DNA of 64,000 nt from an uncultured Litoreibacter sp. (GTDB lineage: Bacteria; Pseudomonadota; Alphaproteobacteria; Rhodobacterales; Rhodobacteraceae), in the NCBI RefSeq assembly GCF_947487515.1, contig NZ_CANKWO010000004.1, positions 372,001 through 436,000 on the forward strand. Reading direction: 5' to 3'. The notes under the pieces were generated by a model. The model worked only from the letters and a program-made list of their open reading frames with translations, searched no databases and was not told where the DNA came from. Shown here piece by piece: positions 54,816-63,560 of this stretch. The position numbers were made by a program, and so were the translations under genes. Numbering within the stretch: the stretch's first letter is position 1; every line of letters begins with the position of its first letter.

Positions 54816-55394
54816 TTACCGCTCCAGAACCAATGTGGTGGGTGTAAACTCGACACGGCCAAACCTGCGCAGATAAGACATGCCCAACAAAGAGCTGTCC
54901 ATCTCGCCCTCGTTGACGAAGGCGCGAACACGCCCCTCGTCAAGGTCGCCTAACCGAACATTCTCCAAGGTGACGCGGGCTGTGCGAACGTCTCCATTGG
55001 CGGTGCTGGCACGGCCGCTATAGATCAGTGTTTTGGTGTTGATACCCACGCGGGCTGCATCTTCGGTGCTTAGCACCACGCCACTTGCGCCCGTATCCAC
55101 AACGAATTCAACAGGTTTGTCCCCGACGTGGAGCGTCAGATAAAAATGCCCATCGGTGCGAAGCGGAACCTCAATGCGCCCATCTTCAAAGGCGGATTGG
55201 CGTGGGAGCACCGTGCGGGAGACGTCATTCCACAACCCATACGCCACGATCACGCCGATAAAGATGAACCCCCATAGCGCGGCCTGCCGCGCCAACTCGC
55301 TCATGCGGTCACGATTGGAGATCAAGAAATATCCGGCGATCACGGAGCCAAGTAAAACGAGATAGATGAGGCGGGCTGTGTCTTCTGTATCCAT
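54816..55394 (-). CDS. TIGR02281-type retropepsin-like aspartic protease, membrane-bound
   Basis: A 192-residue protein. Two N-terminal hydrophobic segments (LIYLVLLGSVIAGYFLI and AALWGFIFIGVIVAYGLW) anchor it. The C-terminal retropepsin-like (clan AA) domain has FVVDTGASGVVLS with the catalytic aspartate DTGA, and SLLGMSYLRRFGRVEF. It faces the periplasm by the positive-inside rule. Substrate unknown. Third gene of a likely operon after the ABC-F and MarC genes. Confidence 0.88.
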   Translation of the reverse strand: MDTEDTARLIYLVLLGSVIAGYFLISNRDRMSELARQAALWGFIFIGVIVAYGLWNDVSRTVLPRQSAFEDGRIEVPLRTDGHFYLTLHVGDKPVEFVVDTGASGVVLSTEDAARVGINTKTLIYSGRASTANGDVRTARVTLENVRLGDLDEGRVRAFVNEGEMDSSLLGMSYLRRFGRVEFTPTTLVLER

Positions 55395-55415
55395 AGAACC
55401 TATATAGGGGCAGCT

Positions 55416-56045
55416 TCAGCTTCCTGCCACCACCCCAAATTCACGCAAGCCATCAAGGATGAACTGGACTGACAATGCCGCCAAGAGCATTCCCATAAGG
55501 CGGGTTGTCACCTTGATGCCGGTGTCCCCGATGATGCGCTCCATAGCACCTGCCATCAAGAAAAAGGCGAACACAATCGCCAGCACCACCAGCATGACGC
55601 CGTGCACCGCTGCGACATAGGACCAATCTGCCCCCGGAGCACCCGTCAACAGGATCATTGTCGCCAGTGACCCAGGCCCAGCAATCAACGGCATAGCCAA
55701 TGGAAAAACGGAAGGGTCGTCGTCTTCCAATGGGCCCTCGGCCTGATCTTCGCGACGTTGTGTCCGGCGCTCAAACAGCATGTCCAAAGCTGTGATGAAC
55801 AACAAAACGCCCCCTGAAATTCGGAATGCCGCCATGGAGATGCCGACGAATTCCAACAAAGCCTCGCCAGCCAAACCAAATGCGGTCAGCAAAAATGCCG
55901 CGACAAGGCAGGAGCGAATCCCAATGCGCAGCCTGTTTTGGAAGGTGGTGCCCGCGGTCATTGCCACGAAAAGCGGCGCTAGGCCGATGGGGTCAATAAT
56001 CACGAACAACGTGACAAAGGCTGTGACTGCGACGCTAAGTTCCAT
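55416..56045 (-). CDS. MarC family integral membrane protein
   Basis: A 209-residue protein with about six transmembrane helices. The MarC hallmarks are FVIIDPIGLAPLFVAMT near the N-terminus and MPLIAGPGSLATMILL in the fourth helix region. Function of MarC proteins is unsettled; they were once linked to multiple antibiotic resistance by name only. A cytoplasmic loop (ERRTQRREDQAEGPLEDDD) is acidic. Starts 3 nt after the ABC-F stop. Confidence 0.9.
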   Translation of the reverse strand: MELSVAVTAFVTLFVIIDPIGLAPLFVAMTAGTTFQNRLRIGIRSCLVAAFLLTAFGLAGEALLEFVGISMAAFRISGGVLLFITALDMLFERRTQRREDQAEGPLEDDDPSVFPLAMPLIAGPGSLATMILLTGAPGADWSYVAAVHGVMLVVLAIVFAFFLMAGAMERIIGDTGIKVTTRLMGMLLAALSVQFILDGLREFGVVAGS

Positions 56046-56048
56046 TGT

Positions 56049-57896
56049 CTAACGCTCTGCTTTTTCTAATTTTTCCTGCGCCTTAATCCACATGGATTCG
56101 GCGCGGTCCATGGCCTCCATCACCTCGGAGTACTTCTTTTGCCAAACTGTACGCTTGTCGGCCATATGGTCTTCATAGACCTTTGGGTCCCCCAAGCGTT
56201 TGGCCAGCTCATCTTGCATCTCCGACAGCTTGGCCACGCGGGCTTCGCATTTGCGCACCTCGGAGCGCATCGCAAGGATGTCGTCACGCGAGGCGACTTT
56301 GGCTTTGGCCTTGGGTTTGTCCTTCGCCGGCTTGTCTGGCGGGGCCAGCAGAAGCTTGCGGTAACTTGGCAAATCACCTTCATAGGGGTTCACGCGGCCA
56401 TCTTTGACCAACCACAACCGGTCCGCCACCAAGGACAGAAGGTGCATGTCGTGCGACACAAGAATGACCGCGCCCGAATAGGCGGTAAGCGCCTGAACAA
56501 GCGCCTCGCGGCTTTCAATATCAAGGTGGTTGGTAGGTTCGTCGAGGATCAGCAAATGCGGGGCGGGCAGGGTGGCCAGCAATAGAGACAGGCGCGCTTT
56601 TTGCCCACCAGACAGGCGTCCGACTTCAGTGTCGGCTTGATCGGGACCAAGGCCAAAGCTTGCAAGACGCGCACGCAGCTTGGCCTGACCTTCATGGGCC
56701 CGTTCGCGGATCAGGTGCTCCAAGGGGGTCTCGTCCACGAACAACTCATCCACTTGGTGCTGCGCGAAAAAGCCGATCCGCAGCTTGCTGGAGGTCGACA
56801 TGCGCCCGTCCATCACTTCAAGTCTGCCCGATAACATCTTGGAAAGAGTAGATTTACCCTCACCATTCCGTCCCAGCAGCGCGATGCGATCATCTTGATC
56901 AATGCGCAGGTTCAACTTCCCCAAAATGACCGTGCCATCATAGCCCACAGAGGCGCTTTCCGTGCTGATGATCGGCGGCGACAGCTCTTCGGGCTTTGGA
57001 AATGTGAAAACCACACGGGCCGCATCTTCGGGGGCGGTGATGGTTTCCATTTTCTCCAGCATTTTGACACGGGACTGGGCCTGTTTGGCTTTCGACGCCT
57101 TGGCCTTAAAGCGATCCACGAAGGATTGCAGATGCGCCCGTTGCAGGTCTTGCTTCTTGGCTGCGGCAGCTTGCACCGCACGGCGTGCCGCGCGTTGACG
57201 GGCGAACTGGTCGTAGTTGCCCGAATAGAAGGTCAGTTGCTTGTCCTCAAGGTGAAGGATGCCGTTGACCGATCGGTTCAGCAACTCTCGATCGTGAGAA
57301 ATAATGATGACAGTGTGTGGGTAGCGGGTCAGGTAGTGCTCCAGCCACAAGGCACCTTCAAGGTCCAAATAGTTGGTTGGTTCGTCAAGCAAAAGCAGAT
57401 CGGGCTCGGAGAACAACACAGCAGCCAGCGCCACCCGCATGCGCCACCCGCCCGAGAAGTCAGAGCAGGGGCGCAGGGTTTCTTCGGTGGTGAAGCCAAG
57501 CCCCACCAAAATAGACGAGGCGCGTGCCTCTGCTGACCAAGCGTCAATATCGGCCAAACGGGTTTGGATTTCAGCAATACGGTTGGGGTCAGTCGCGGTT
57601 TCAGATTCGGCCATCAGGCTGGCACGCTCTTTGTCTGCGGCCAAAACCGTGTTCAGCAAAGACACCTCATTGGAAGGCACCTCCTGCGCGATGCCACCGA
57701 TACGAGCGCGATCCGGCATGGTTACGCTGCCGCTTTCGAGTTGCAACTCGCCGCGTATCAGTTTGAAAAGAGTGGTTTTTCCCGTGCCATTGCGCCCCAC
57801 AAGGCCGACCTTGTGGCCCGTAGGAATATTGGCCGATGCCCCCTCAAAAAGAGAGCGACCTTCGACGGCGTAGCGGAGTTCTGAGATACTTAACAT
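56049..57896 (-). CDS. ABC-F family ATPase (Uup/YheS-like)
   Basis: A 615-residue soluble protein with two ABC domains and no transmembrane segment. Walker A motifs are [10 protein letters not shown] and [10 protein letters not shown]; signatures are FSGGWRMR and LSGGQKARL; Walker [12 protein letters not shown] and [11 protein letters not shown]. An inter-domain linker with many K/R/A residues ([19 protein letters not shown]) and a C-terminal coiled coil ([20 protein letters not shown]) are typical. ABC-F proteins act on the ribosome E site to relieve stalled elongation; which subgroup this is would need a tree. Confidence 0.9.
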   Translation of the reverse strand: MLSISELRYAVEGRSLFEGASANIPTGHKVGLVGRNGTGKTTLFKLIRGELQLESGSVTMPDRARIGGIAQEVPSNEVSLLNTVLAADKERASLMAESETATDPNRIAEIQTRLADIDAWSAEARASSILVGLGFTTEETLRPCSDFSGGWRMRVALAAVLFSEPDLLLLDEPTNYLDLEGALWLEHYLTRYPHTVIIISHDRELLNRSVNGILHLEDKQLTFYSGNYDQFARQRAARRAVQAAAAKKQDLQRAHLQSFVDRFKAKASKAKQAQSRVKMLEKMETITAPEDAARVVFTFPKPEELSPPIISTESASVGYDGTVILGKLNLRIDQDDRIALLGRNGEGKSTLSKMLSGRLEVMDGRMSTSSKLRIGFFAQHQVDELFVDETPLEHLIRERAHEGQAKLRARLASFGLGPDQADTEVGRLSGGQKARLSLLLATLPAPHLLILDEPTNHLDIESREALVQALTAYSGAVILVSHDMHLLSLVADRLWLVKDGRVNPYEGDLPSYRKLLLAPPDKPAKDKPKAKAKVASRDDILAMRSEVRKCEARVAKLSEMQDELAKRLGDPKVYEDHMADKRTVWQKKYSEVMEAMDRAESMWIKAQEKLEKAER

Positions 57897-58004
57897 GCCC
57901 CAGCGTGTCGCCTATGCGGGCAAGGGTGTCAATTGGGCGCTTTTCATGCCGTTGAACCCATGTTAGGTGCGCCCCAAATTCACTCTAGTTTAAGGACCAG
58001 CATC

Positions 58005-58427
58005 ATGGCTATCCAACGCACGTTTTCGATCATCAAACCAGACGCCACCAAACGCAACCTGACAGGTAAGATCGCTGCCAAGTTTGAAGAAGCTGGTCTG
58101 CGCATCGTGGCTTCCAAGCGTATTCAACTGACTTTGGCACAAGCTCAGCAGTTCTACGGTGTGCACTCCGAGCGCCCCTTCTTTGGCGAGCTGTGTGAAT
58201 TCATGATCTCCGAGCCAATCGTTGTTCAAGTTCTGGAAGGCGAAGACGCCATCGCGAAAAACCGCGAAGTTATGGGCGCAACTAACCCAGCAGACGCAGA
58301 CGAAGGCACAATCCGCAAAGAGTTCGCACTGTCCATCGGCGAAAACTCTGTACACGGCTCCGATGCTCCAGAGACAGCAGCAGAAGAAATCGCATTCTTC
58401 TTCTCCGGCCTTGAGCTGGTAGGCTAA
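58005..58427 (+). CDS. ndk: Nucleoside diphosphate kinase
   Basis: Equalises nucleoside triphosphate pools by phosphate transfer through a phosphohistidine. 140 residues from ATG 58005; the frame is open to 57933. [20 protein letters not shown] is the N-terminal nucleotide region and [20 protein letters not shown] has the active-site histidine motif. Monocistronic, with its own terminator. Confidence 0.97.
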   Translation: MAIQRTFSIIKPDATKRNLTGKIAAKFEEAGLRIVASKRIQLTLAQAQQFYGVHSERPFFGELCEFMISEPIVVQVLEGEDAIAKNREVMGATNPADADEGTIRKEFALSIGENSVHGSDAPETAAEEIAFFFSGLELVG

Positions 58428-58445
58428 GCCGCTTTCATAGTGCTC

Positions 58446-58482
58446 AAAGGCCCGCGTCAGTGAAAACTGGCGCGGGCCTTTT
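58446..58482 (+). terminator. Rho-independent terminator of ndk
   Basis: AAAGGCCCGCG-T-CAG pairs with CTG-G-CGCGGGCCTTT around a 6-nt loop, with a T run in TTTTCG, 18 nt after the ndk stop. On the minus strand it could also serve the TfoX-type gene. Confidence 0.88.
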
Positions 58483-58526
58483 CGTTTCGGGTTTTGTGAA
58501 AACTATACTCTAGATGTGCGGCAGTG

Positions 58527-58856
58527 CTAGCGGCGCAACCCTGTTCCGATTTGGTCAAGCGTTTGTTCCAACGCAGATGTATCGTTTCCGGCGTTTTGAG
58601 CTTTGATCTTGTCAAAAGTCACACGCAGCGCATCTTTTTCAGCGCCCTTGCAGTCATTCCAAGGTCGCCCCTGAAGCGCCATAACCAATACATAGTAGGC
58701 GATAAAATGGGGGCGGTCGCCAAGGGCCAATAGCTTGCTATAGGCTGCATCAGCCCCCAGTGCGCGCAGCTGATCTGCGGAATGGACGCCTATGCGCGCA
58801 AGGCTCGCCTCATAGGCTGGGCCAAGGTAGCGGATGGAAGACACGGGTTCAGTCAT
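58527..58856 (-). CDS. TfoX C-terminal domain protein
   Basis: A 109-residue protein. IRYLGPAYEASLARIGVHSA then DQLRALGADAAYSKLLALGD matches the TfoX_C helix-hairpin-helix-like domain, without the N-terminal domain of Sxy/TfoX competence regulators. Stand-alone TfoX_C proteins are common in alphaproteobacteria and have no proven role in competence. Confidence 0.82.
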   Translation of the reverse strand: MTEPVSSIRYLGPAYEASLARIGVHSADQLRALGADAAYSKLLALGDRPHFIAYYVLVMALQGRPWNDCKGAEKDALRVTFDKIKAQNAGNDTSALEQTLDQIGTGLRR

Positions 58857-58895
58857 AGGTGTCTAATAATGCCCTCAGGCGTCGTCTGAAAGCCC

Positions 58896-59000
58896 TTACA
58901 AACTGGCCCAGTCGGAAAACCCAGCCGGAGGGGTAGGGCGTGGCGATTGGGTTTGTTGCGGCTGTGGTGCCGGCGTTGGGGCGGGTGCTTCATAGGCCAT
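58896..59000 (-). CDS. Candidate 34-residue proline-rich small protein
   Basis: A short frame reading MAYEAPAPTPAPQPQQTQ then SPRPTPPAGFSDWASL and stop. It is rich in Pro and Ala with no hydrophobic segment. The ATG at 59000 is preceded by a perfect AGGAGG (59008-59013) with a 7-nt gap, the best ribosome binding site in this part of the window, which is the main support. It lies 39 nt upstream of the TfoX-type gene on the same strand, so could be a leader gene. Function unknown; comparison with relatives would settle whether it is conserved. Confidence 0.5.
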   Translation of the reverse strand: MAYEAPAPTPAPQPQQTQSPRPTPPAGFSDWASL

Positions 59001-59014
59001 TTTGCGGCCTCCTG

Positions 59015-59422
59015 TTTTGTTTACATGCTCTGTATTGTTTCAGGGCACCATTGGATTGGGGCTGTGAAGCGTCTGAAATGTGGCCGAAATAGGGCGGGGA
59101 TTTAGGGCAACAGTCACCCTTCTACATGTGACCATTTTTCCAGCATTGGACCCTAGATATAGATGGAGGGGGGGAGCGCTTCAGCGCTGGTAACGGAATT
59201 GTCACCCGTCGGAAGGCAGTCCAGACCGAGGTTGAAGGTCAAACAGCACATGCGTCCGGCCAAAAGATCGCATTCAATCTTCCATAATCAGAGCAGATAA
59301 GCCCTGCTATATGGGGGCGAAGATGCGGTTCATTCAAAGGACAGAAAATTCACAACACCCATGGCACGAAGACGCACAGAAGCAGCGCGCTTGCGCTACG
59401 AGAATTTGCCATTTGGTGTAAA
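59015..59422. other. Gene-free stretch between small ORF and tRNA-Asn
   Basis: About 410 nt without a supportable gene. It holds short inverted repeats (AGCGCT-TC-AGCGCT near 59175-59188) and the probable promoter of the downstream minus-strand small ORF and TfoX-type gene. I saw no terminator-like hairpin. The strand of any small RNA cannot be told. Confidence 0.4.
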
Positions 59423-59497
59423 TGGCTCCGACGGTAGGGATCGAACCTACGACCAATTGATTAACAGTCAACTGCTCTACCGCTGAGCTACGTCGGA
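59423..59497 (-). tRNA. tRNA-Asn (GTT)
   Basis: A 75-nt cloverleaf on the minus strand with encoded CCA. The acceptor stem is TCCGACG/CGTCGGA, the D-arm contains GTAGCTCAGCGGTAGAGC, the anticodon loop is CTGTTAA (anticodon GTT), and the T-loop is GTTCGATCC. All four stems pair. Confidence 0.97.
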
Positions 59498-59557
59498 ACG
59501 GTATGGGGCATATAGCAAGCGCGATTCCGGTCGTAAAGAGGGATTTGATTAAATAAT

Positions 59558-60469
59558 TCAGATAACTGAAAAGCGACTTGTGGCGCTCAGCGTTTCCTCG
59601 GGTTTCACCTGATTTCGTTGGTGAAGATCAATCAGATGGGCAATGACATTGCGCTCGGCAGCAGGCAGAAGTGCAGGGTTCACGTCGGTATAAATACGCG
59701 CCGTCAGCTCCTTTGGGGTCATTGGGTTGACTTGTAGTGCATCAAGAATTTGGGATTCGCGCTTGCGGCGGTGGGTCAGGAGCTCCGCCACCCGCGCGGC
59801 GGGGTCGCTCACCGGCAGCCCGTGGCCGCTGTAATAGGTCTCGTCACCTTGACGACTTGCCAACATTTCCAGTGAGGTCATGAAATCTGTGAGATGGCCG
59901 TCCGGAGGGGAGACCATCGACGTGGCCCAGCCCATCACCAAATCACCACTGAACAATGCGCGGCCTTGTTCCCAATGGAAGCAAAGGTGATTCCCCATAT
60001 GCCCCGGTGTATGCAGCGCAGTCAGTGACCAGTCAGACCCTTGAATGCGGTCGTTATGGGCAAGCTTCACATCGGGCATGAAGGTTGCATCTATGCCTTC
60101 ACCCCCTCCAAGGTCCGAAAAAGAGGACATCACCGGCGCACGACCCGCGCTGCTGGGCCCAAAGCCGTAAACCTTTGCACCCGTGACCTGCGCCAGAACC
60201 ATCGCCAATGGCGAGTGGTCGATATGCGAATGGGTCACAACGATATGGCTAATGCGCTGACTGGCGTCCAAAGCGTCCATAATGGCAGACATGTGGGCGT
60301 CATCGGGGGGGCCGGGATCAATCACCGCTATATCGCGCGTGCCAAGCAAGTAGGTGTTGGTGCCCGTAAAGGTCATCGCAGAGGCGTTTGGCGCAAGGAT
60401 GCAGCGCAGGCCGTCAGCAAGGCGGATAGGTTTGCCCACAATGCGGGTGTCGGCCGGTTCAGGTGCCAT
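59558..60469 (-). CDS. Metallo-beta-lactamase fold hydrolase (LACTB2-like)
   Basis: A 303-residue protein. NTYLLGTRDIAVIDPGP leads to the metal motif THSHIDHSPLA, then HTPGHMGNHLCFHW, FSGDLVMGW and SGHGLPV, in the order of the MBL fold. The C-terminal 80 residues (HRRKRESQILDALQVNPMTP, KELTARIYTDVNPALLP) form a winged-helix tail, as in the LACTB2-like group, which includes RNA endonucleases and hydrolases. The exact substrate cannot be read. Divergent from the histidine kinase with overlapping 5' ends only if the longer kinase start is used. Confidence 0.88.
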   Translation of the reverse strand: MAPEPADTRIVGKPIRLADGLRCILAPNASAMTFTGTNTYLLGTRDIAVIDPGPPDDAHMSAIMDALDASQRISHIVVTHSHIDHSPLAMVLAQVTGAKVYGFGPSSAGRAPVMSSFSDLGGGEGIDATFMPDVKLAHNDRIQGSDWSLTALHTPGHMGNHLCFHWEQGRALFSGDLVMGWATSMVSPPDGHLTDFMTSLEMLASRQGDETYYSGHGLPVSDPAARVAELLTHRRKRESQILDALQVNPMTPKELTARIYTDVNPALLPAAERNVIAHLIDLHQRNQVKPEETLSATSRFSVI

Positions 60470-60510
60470 CGCTCTTTTCCTTTTGCGCGGGGGGCTTTAC
60501 GGTACGCAAC

Positions 60511-61830
60511 ATGGCACGGTTCTCAATCAAGCGCTACCTTCCTCGCAGTCTTTACGGACGAGCGGCACTCATCTTGTTGGTGCCTATTATCACGATCCAG
60601 CTTGTGGTCTCCTTTGCGTTTATCCAGCGTCTCTATGAAGACGTGACAGCGCAAATGACACAAAACATATCCGTGGAGTTGCAGCTGTTGTTGGACGTGG
60701 TCGAAGACGCCCCCAATGCCGACGCTGCCGCAACTTTGGTCGCCGAGACCGCAAATGCGTTGGACATGACCGTAGCGTTACCCGGCGGGACAATCACCGA
60801 AAGACGCTGGTTTAGTGATCTTTCGGGGCGCGCAATTCGCAACACGTTGGCCCGCCAGTTTGAAACCTTGCAAGTTGTGGACTTGGTGAGCCTTGATAAG
60901 ACAGTTCAGGTCAGTTTGGGCACCTCGAAAGGGGTGCTTGATGTGGCTTTCTCGCGCCGACGGGTTGCAGCGACCAACCCACATCAATTGTTGGTTTTGA
61001 TGCTGTTCACTGCCGTTCTGATGACCGTGATATCCTATCTGTTTTTACGCAATCAGCTGCGCCCGATCCGTAGGCTTGCGCATGCCGCAGAAGCGTTTGG
61101 GAAAGGCCGAAATGAGCCGTACTCGCCAAGCGGCGCATCCGAGGTGCGATCTGCGGGGGCGGCGTTCTTAAACATGCGCGCCCGTATAGAACGCCAGATT
61201 GAGCAACGCACCTTGATGCTTTCGGGGGTCAGCCATGACCTGCGCACGCCCTTGACCCGCTTGAAGCTGGGGTTGTCGATGCAGCCGGAAAGCGAAGAGG
61301 TTGAAGAGCTGATCGGGGACGTCGACGAGATGGAGCGTCTGATCGAAGCGTTTTTGGATTTCTCAAAGGCAGATGCGCTTGAGGCGTTGGAGCAGGCCAA
61401 CCCGATCAGCCTGATCGAAGACCTTGTGACGGACGCGCGCCGCTCGGGCAAAGCCGTCGACTTCCTTGGTGAATTGCCCGACGCAATCACCATGAAGTTG
61501 CGCCCATTATCGGTGCGACGTGCGGTTGAAAACCTGATCAACAACGCTGTGCGTTACGGCACCCACGCCCAAGTTCAGGTGACGGTTCTGGAAACCGCAC
61601 TGCGGATCAGTATTGAGGACAATGGCGCGGGCATTCCAGAAGCGCAGCGCGACCAAGCGATGAAGGCGTTTTCTCGGTTGGACGCGGCGCGCAATCAAAA
61701 TGCAGGGTCGGGTGTGGGGCTTGGTTTGGCCATCGCGGCGGATGTGGCGCGATCCCATGGGGGCGCGTTGCGGCTGGGGGACAGCGATGTCCTTGGCGGG
61801 CTGAAGGCGGAACTTGTGCTGCCGCGCTAA
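60511..61830 (+). CDS. EnvZ-like sensor histidine kinase
   Basis: A 439-residue sensor. Two transmembrane helices (GRAALILLVPIITIQLVVSF near 16-35 and LVLMLFTAVLMTVISYLF near 161-178) flank a periplasmic domain of about 120 residues. A HAMP region and the H-box SGVSHDLRTPLTRLK with His242 follow, then the N-box ENLINNAVRYGTHAQV, G-boxes DNGAGIP and GVGLGLAIAADV. This resembles EnvZ. No response-regulator gene lies next to it in the window, so it looks orphan or split from its partner. Start chosen at ATG 60511; the frame is open to 60463. Confidence 0.88.
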   Translation: MARFSIKRYLPRSLYGRAALILLVPIITIQLVVSFAFIQRLYEDVTAQMTQNISVELQLLLDVVEDAPNADAAATLVAETANALDMTVALPGGTITERRWFSDLSGRAIRNTLARQFETLQVVDLVSLDKTVQVSLGTSKGVLDVAFSRRRVAATNPHQLLVLMLFTAVLMTVISYLFLRNQLRPIRRLAHAAEAFGKGRNEPYSPSGASEVRSAGAAFLNMRARIERQIEQRTLMLSGVSHDLRTPLTRLKLGLSMQPESEEVEELIGDVDEMERLIEAFLDFSKADALEALEQANPISLIEDLVTDARRSGKAVDFLGELPDAITMKLRPLSVRRAVENLINNAVRYGTHAQVQVTVLETALRISIEDNGAGIPEAQRDQAMKAFSRLDAARNQNAGSGVGLGLAIAADVARSHGGALRLGDSDVLGGLKAELVLPR

Positions 61831-61858
61831 GCTGTCTGGCCAAAAATGAAATCTGACC

Positions 61859-62842
61859 TCAACTCATGAGCTGACATAAAACGGCGGCCTCATTGCCGGT
61901 CAGGCAGGGCCTTGCGCTATTGCCGAAGGCGGTTGTGTCGTATGGGCTTAGGCTTGGAAACAGGGCGAAGATTTCCTTTCGCGTTGCGTGCTCCATTCCC
62001 TCAAGGATTGTGGCCCCGGGGAAGAAGCTTTCGGTAGCTGCGCCGTCTGAAAACACAATTTCATGTTGATCGAACATGAAGTGGTAATACGTGAACATCC
62101 CTCCGGTTTGTCGTGAGATGCTATGGTCGGTGAGCAGGGATTTGGCCGGAACTAGGACTTCGGTTTCACCAAAAAGTAACTCCGCCTGCCAGCCTGAAAT
62201 CAATATGCGATGTTGCGGCGACACCTTCAATTCTCTTGCGTTTCCGACCGCACCTGCCTGAAAGGAAATCGGCGCGAATTGAGCTGTGGCAAAGCGTGTG
62301 CATGACCCGATCCAACAAATTGGGCGGGCGCCATGATCTAGTGTCGTGACCAGTTGCCCGACCTCCAGCTCTTCCACAGGAACTTCACCGTCCGGTGTGA
62401 GGATAAGCGTTTTCTCGGCAAAGCAGGGCAGGGTTTCGACCTCAACATTCCCGCCATTCCCAGTCATCGAATAGGTTCCACCGACAGTCAGATTAACTGA
62501 GGTGTTCGGAACATTAAAAACAGCGGTTGTCGTTTGCCAAGCCCCGTCGACCTTGGGAACATAGATGTCGTCTGGGCCTCCTGTCCCGTCCAACCCCCTG
62601 GATCCAGCAAAGTAGAAGCTATCTCCCACATTCCAGTCTGCAGGGGCGCCGGGGCCAAGGGATTGGATTACCGGAGCCGCACCGGTTTCTGAGACGCCTT
62701 GGTTCGCAGTTTGATCGTCACCGACCCCAAAATTGTCGTCAGAATCGTAGATGGTAACTTCAAAGGAGCTGACCACCGTGAAAGTGCCATTCGCGCTGCC
62801 GCTTATGTTATAAAGAACGTAAGTATATGTACCTGCGGGCAT
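61859..62842 (-). CDS. Hint-domain protein (Hint_2), second copy
   Basis: A 327-residue protein. The N-terminal 135 residues (MPAGTYTYVLYNISGSANGT, FEVTIYDSDDNFGVGDDQT) are beta-rich and acidic, no signal peptide seen. Hint_2 starts at residue 139: PCFAEKTLILTPDGEVPVEE, LEVGQLVTTLDHGARPICWI, LKVSPQHRILISGW, then MFTYYHFMFDQHEIVF. The first nucleophile is Cys140. It has the same architecture as the protein at 18842-19969. Surface or secreted localisation is likely by family but not visible. The region upstream (62843-63058) holds no other supportable gene. Confidence 0.8.
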   Translation of the reverse strand: MPAGTYTYVLYNISGSANGTFTVVSSFEVTIYDSDDNFGVGDDQTANQGVSETGAAPVIQSLGPGAPADWNVGDSFYFAGSRGLDGTGGPDDIYVPKVDGAWQTTTAVFNVPNTSVNLTVGGTYSMTGNGGNVEVETLPCFAEKTLILTPDGEVPVEELEVGQLVTTLDHGARPICWIGSCTRFATAQFAPISFQAGAVGNARELKVSPQHRILISGWQAELLFGETEVLVPAKSLLTDHSISRQTGGMFTYYHFMFDQHEIVFSDGAATESFFPGATILEGMEHATRKEIFALFPSLSPYDTTAFGNSARPCLTGNEAAVLCQLMS

Positions 62843-63160
62843 GTATGTCTCTGAGCGTTAGGAGCAGTGCCTTGCCCTTGCCTGATGTGGCCTTCGGGGC
62901 TGCCAAATATGTCGCTCAATGTTTCACTATTGATATCTCCAAACGGTAACTTCCGCGGATATTCGCATTCAAATTTGTCTCGAATTTTAAATTGGGTAAG
63001 AATCCGCATATGACACCGCCACTTGCCAAGACATCGCCCTTGCTGACAGGGTCCATAGATGTTTGAGAAAATTAAGTACAAAAGCCCTTTGATAACCGCG
63101 AGTACGCCTTTGCTCGGGTTCTTTTTCTACATTGGGTCCCGTCTCCAAAGCGGGGAAAGC

Positions 63161-63319
63161 ATGAGCGGATCACGCGGATTTTTGCGCTGGATTGCCGAAG
63201 GGCTGACCGGCCTTGCGGAGATGTTCGGGCCAGCCGCAGCTGGATACGGGGTCATGGGGGTATCGCTCTTTTGCGGGGTGTTTGCGGCTGTGTGGATTTG
63301 GCGCGACCCGATGATGTAG
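63161..63319 (+). CDS. Small membrane protein
   Basis: A 52-residue frame from ATG 63161 (GGGGA just upstream), MSGSRGFLRWIAEGLTGLAE then one transmembrane helix (GYGVMGVSLFCGVFAAVWIW) near the C-terminus. The frame is open from ATG 63059, giving an 86-residue form with a second hydrophobic stretch (PLITASTPLLGFFFYIG) and a weak CAGGG site. The true start is undecided. No family recognised. tRNA follows 46 nt later on the other strand. Confidence 0.45.
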   Translation: MSGSRGFLRWIAEGLTGLAEMFGPAAAGYGVMGVSLFCGVFAAVWIWRDPMM

Positions 63320-63364
63320 TATCGCGGCGCCACACTTCTGCCTGTCAGTTTCGACGGTAGGTAG

Positions 63365-63441
63365 TGGTAGGCCCGGCAGGACTTGAACCCGCAACCAAAG
63401 CGTTATGAGCGCTCTGCTCTAACCAGTTGAGCTACAGGCCC
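63365..63441 (-). tRNA. tRNA with CAT anticodon, probably tRNA-Ile2 (lysidine), alternatively tRNA-Met
   Basis: A 77-nt cloverleaf with encoded CCA. The D-arm contains TAGCTCAACTGGTTAGAGC, the anticodon loop is CTCATAA (CAT), the T-loop GTTCAAGTCC. The acceptor has C4-G69 and C5-G68, known determinants for TilS lysidine synthetase in E. coli tRNA-Ile2, which favours Ile2 over elongator Met. It also has G1-U72 and U6-G67 wobble pairs. Confidence 0.85.
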
Positions 63442-63560
63442 ACTAAGAGCGATGGCTACCAGACGCAGAGGCGGCGTCAAGCCTCTAAGCGATTGATTTG
63501 CGTATATGCCATCGCATGCGCACATATGTTGGGAAAATTGGTTAAGGAACTCTTATAGAC

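Noticed and set aside
59175-59188. AGCGCT-TC-AGCGCT repeat as a possible terminator or operator
   Set aside because: The loop is only 2 nt and no T run or adjacent promoter-like element supports it.
59360-59485. Short plus-strand frame starting MARRRTEAARLRYENL and running into the tRNA-Asn
   Set aside because: No ribosome binding site, and it overlaps a certain tRNA on the other strand.
62803-63081. 92-codon minus-strand frame overlapping the start of the second Hint gene
   Set aside because: Composition is unlike a protein of this genome and it lacks a ribosome binding site.
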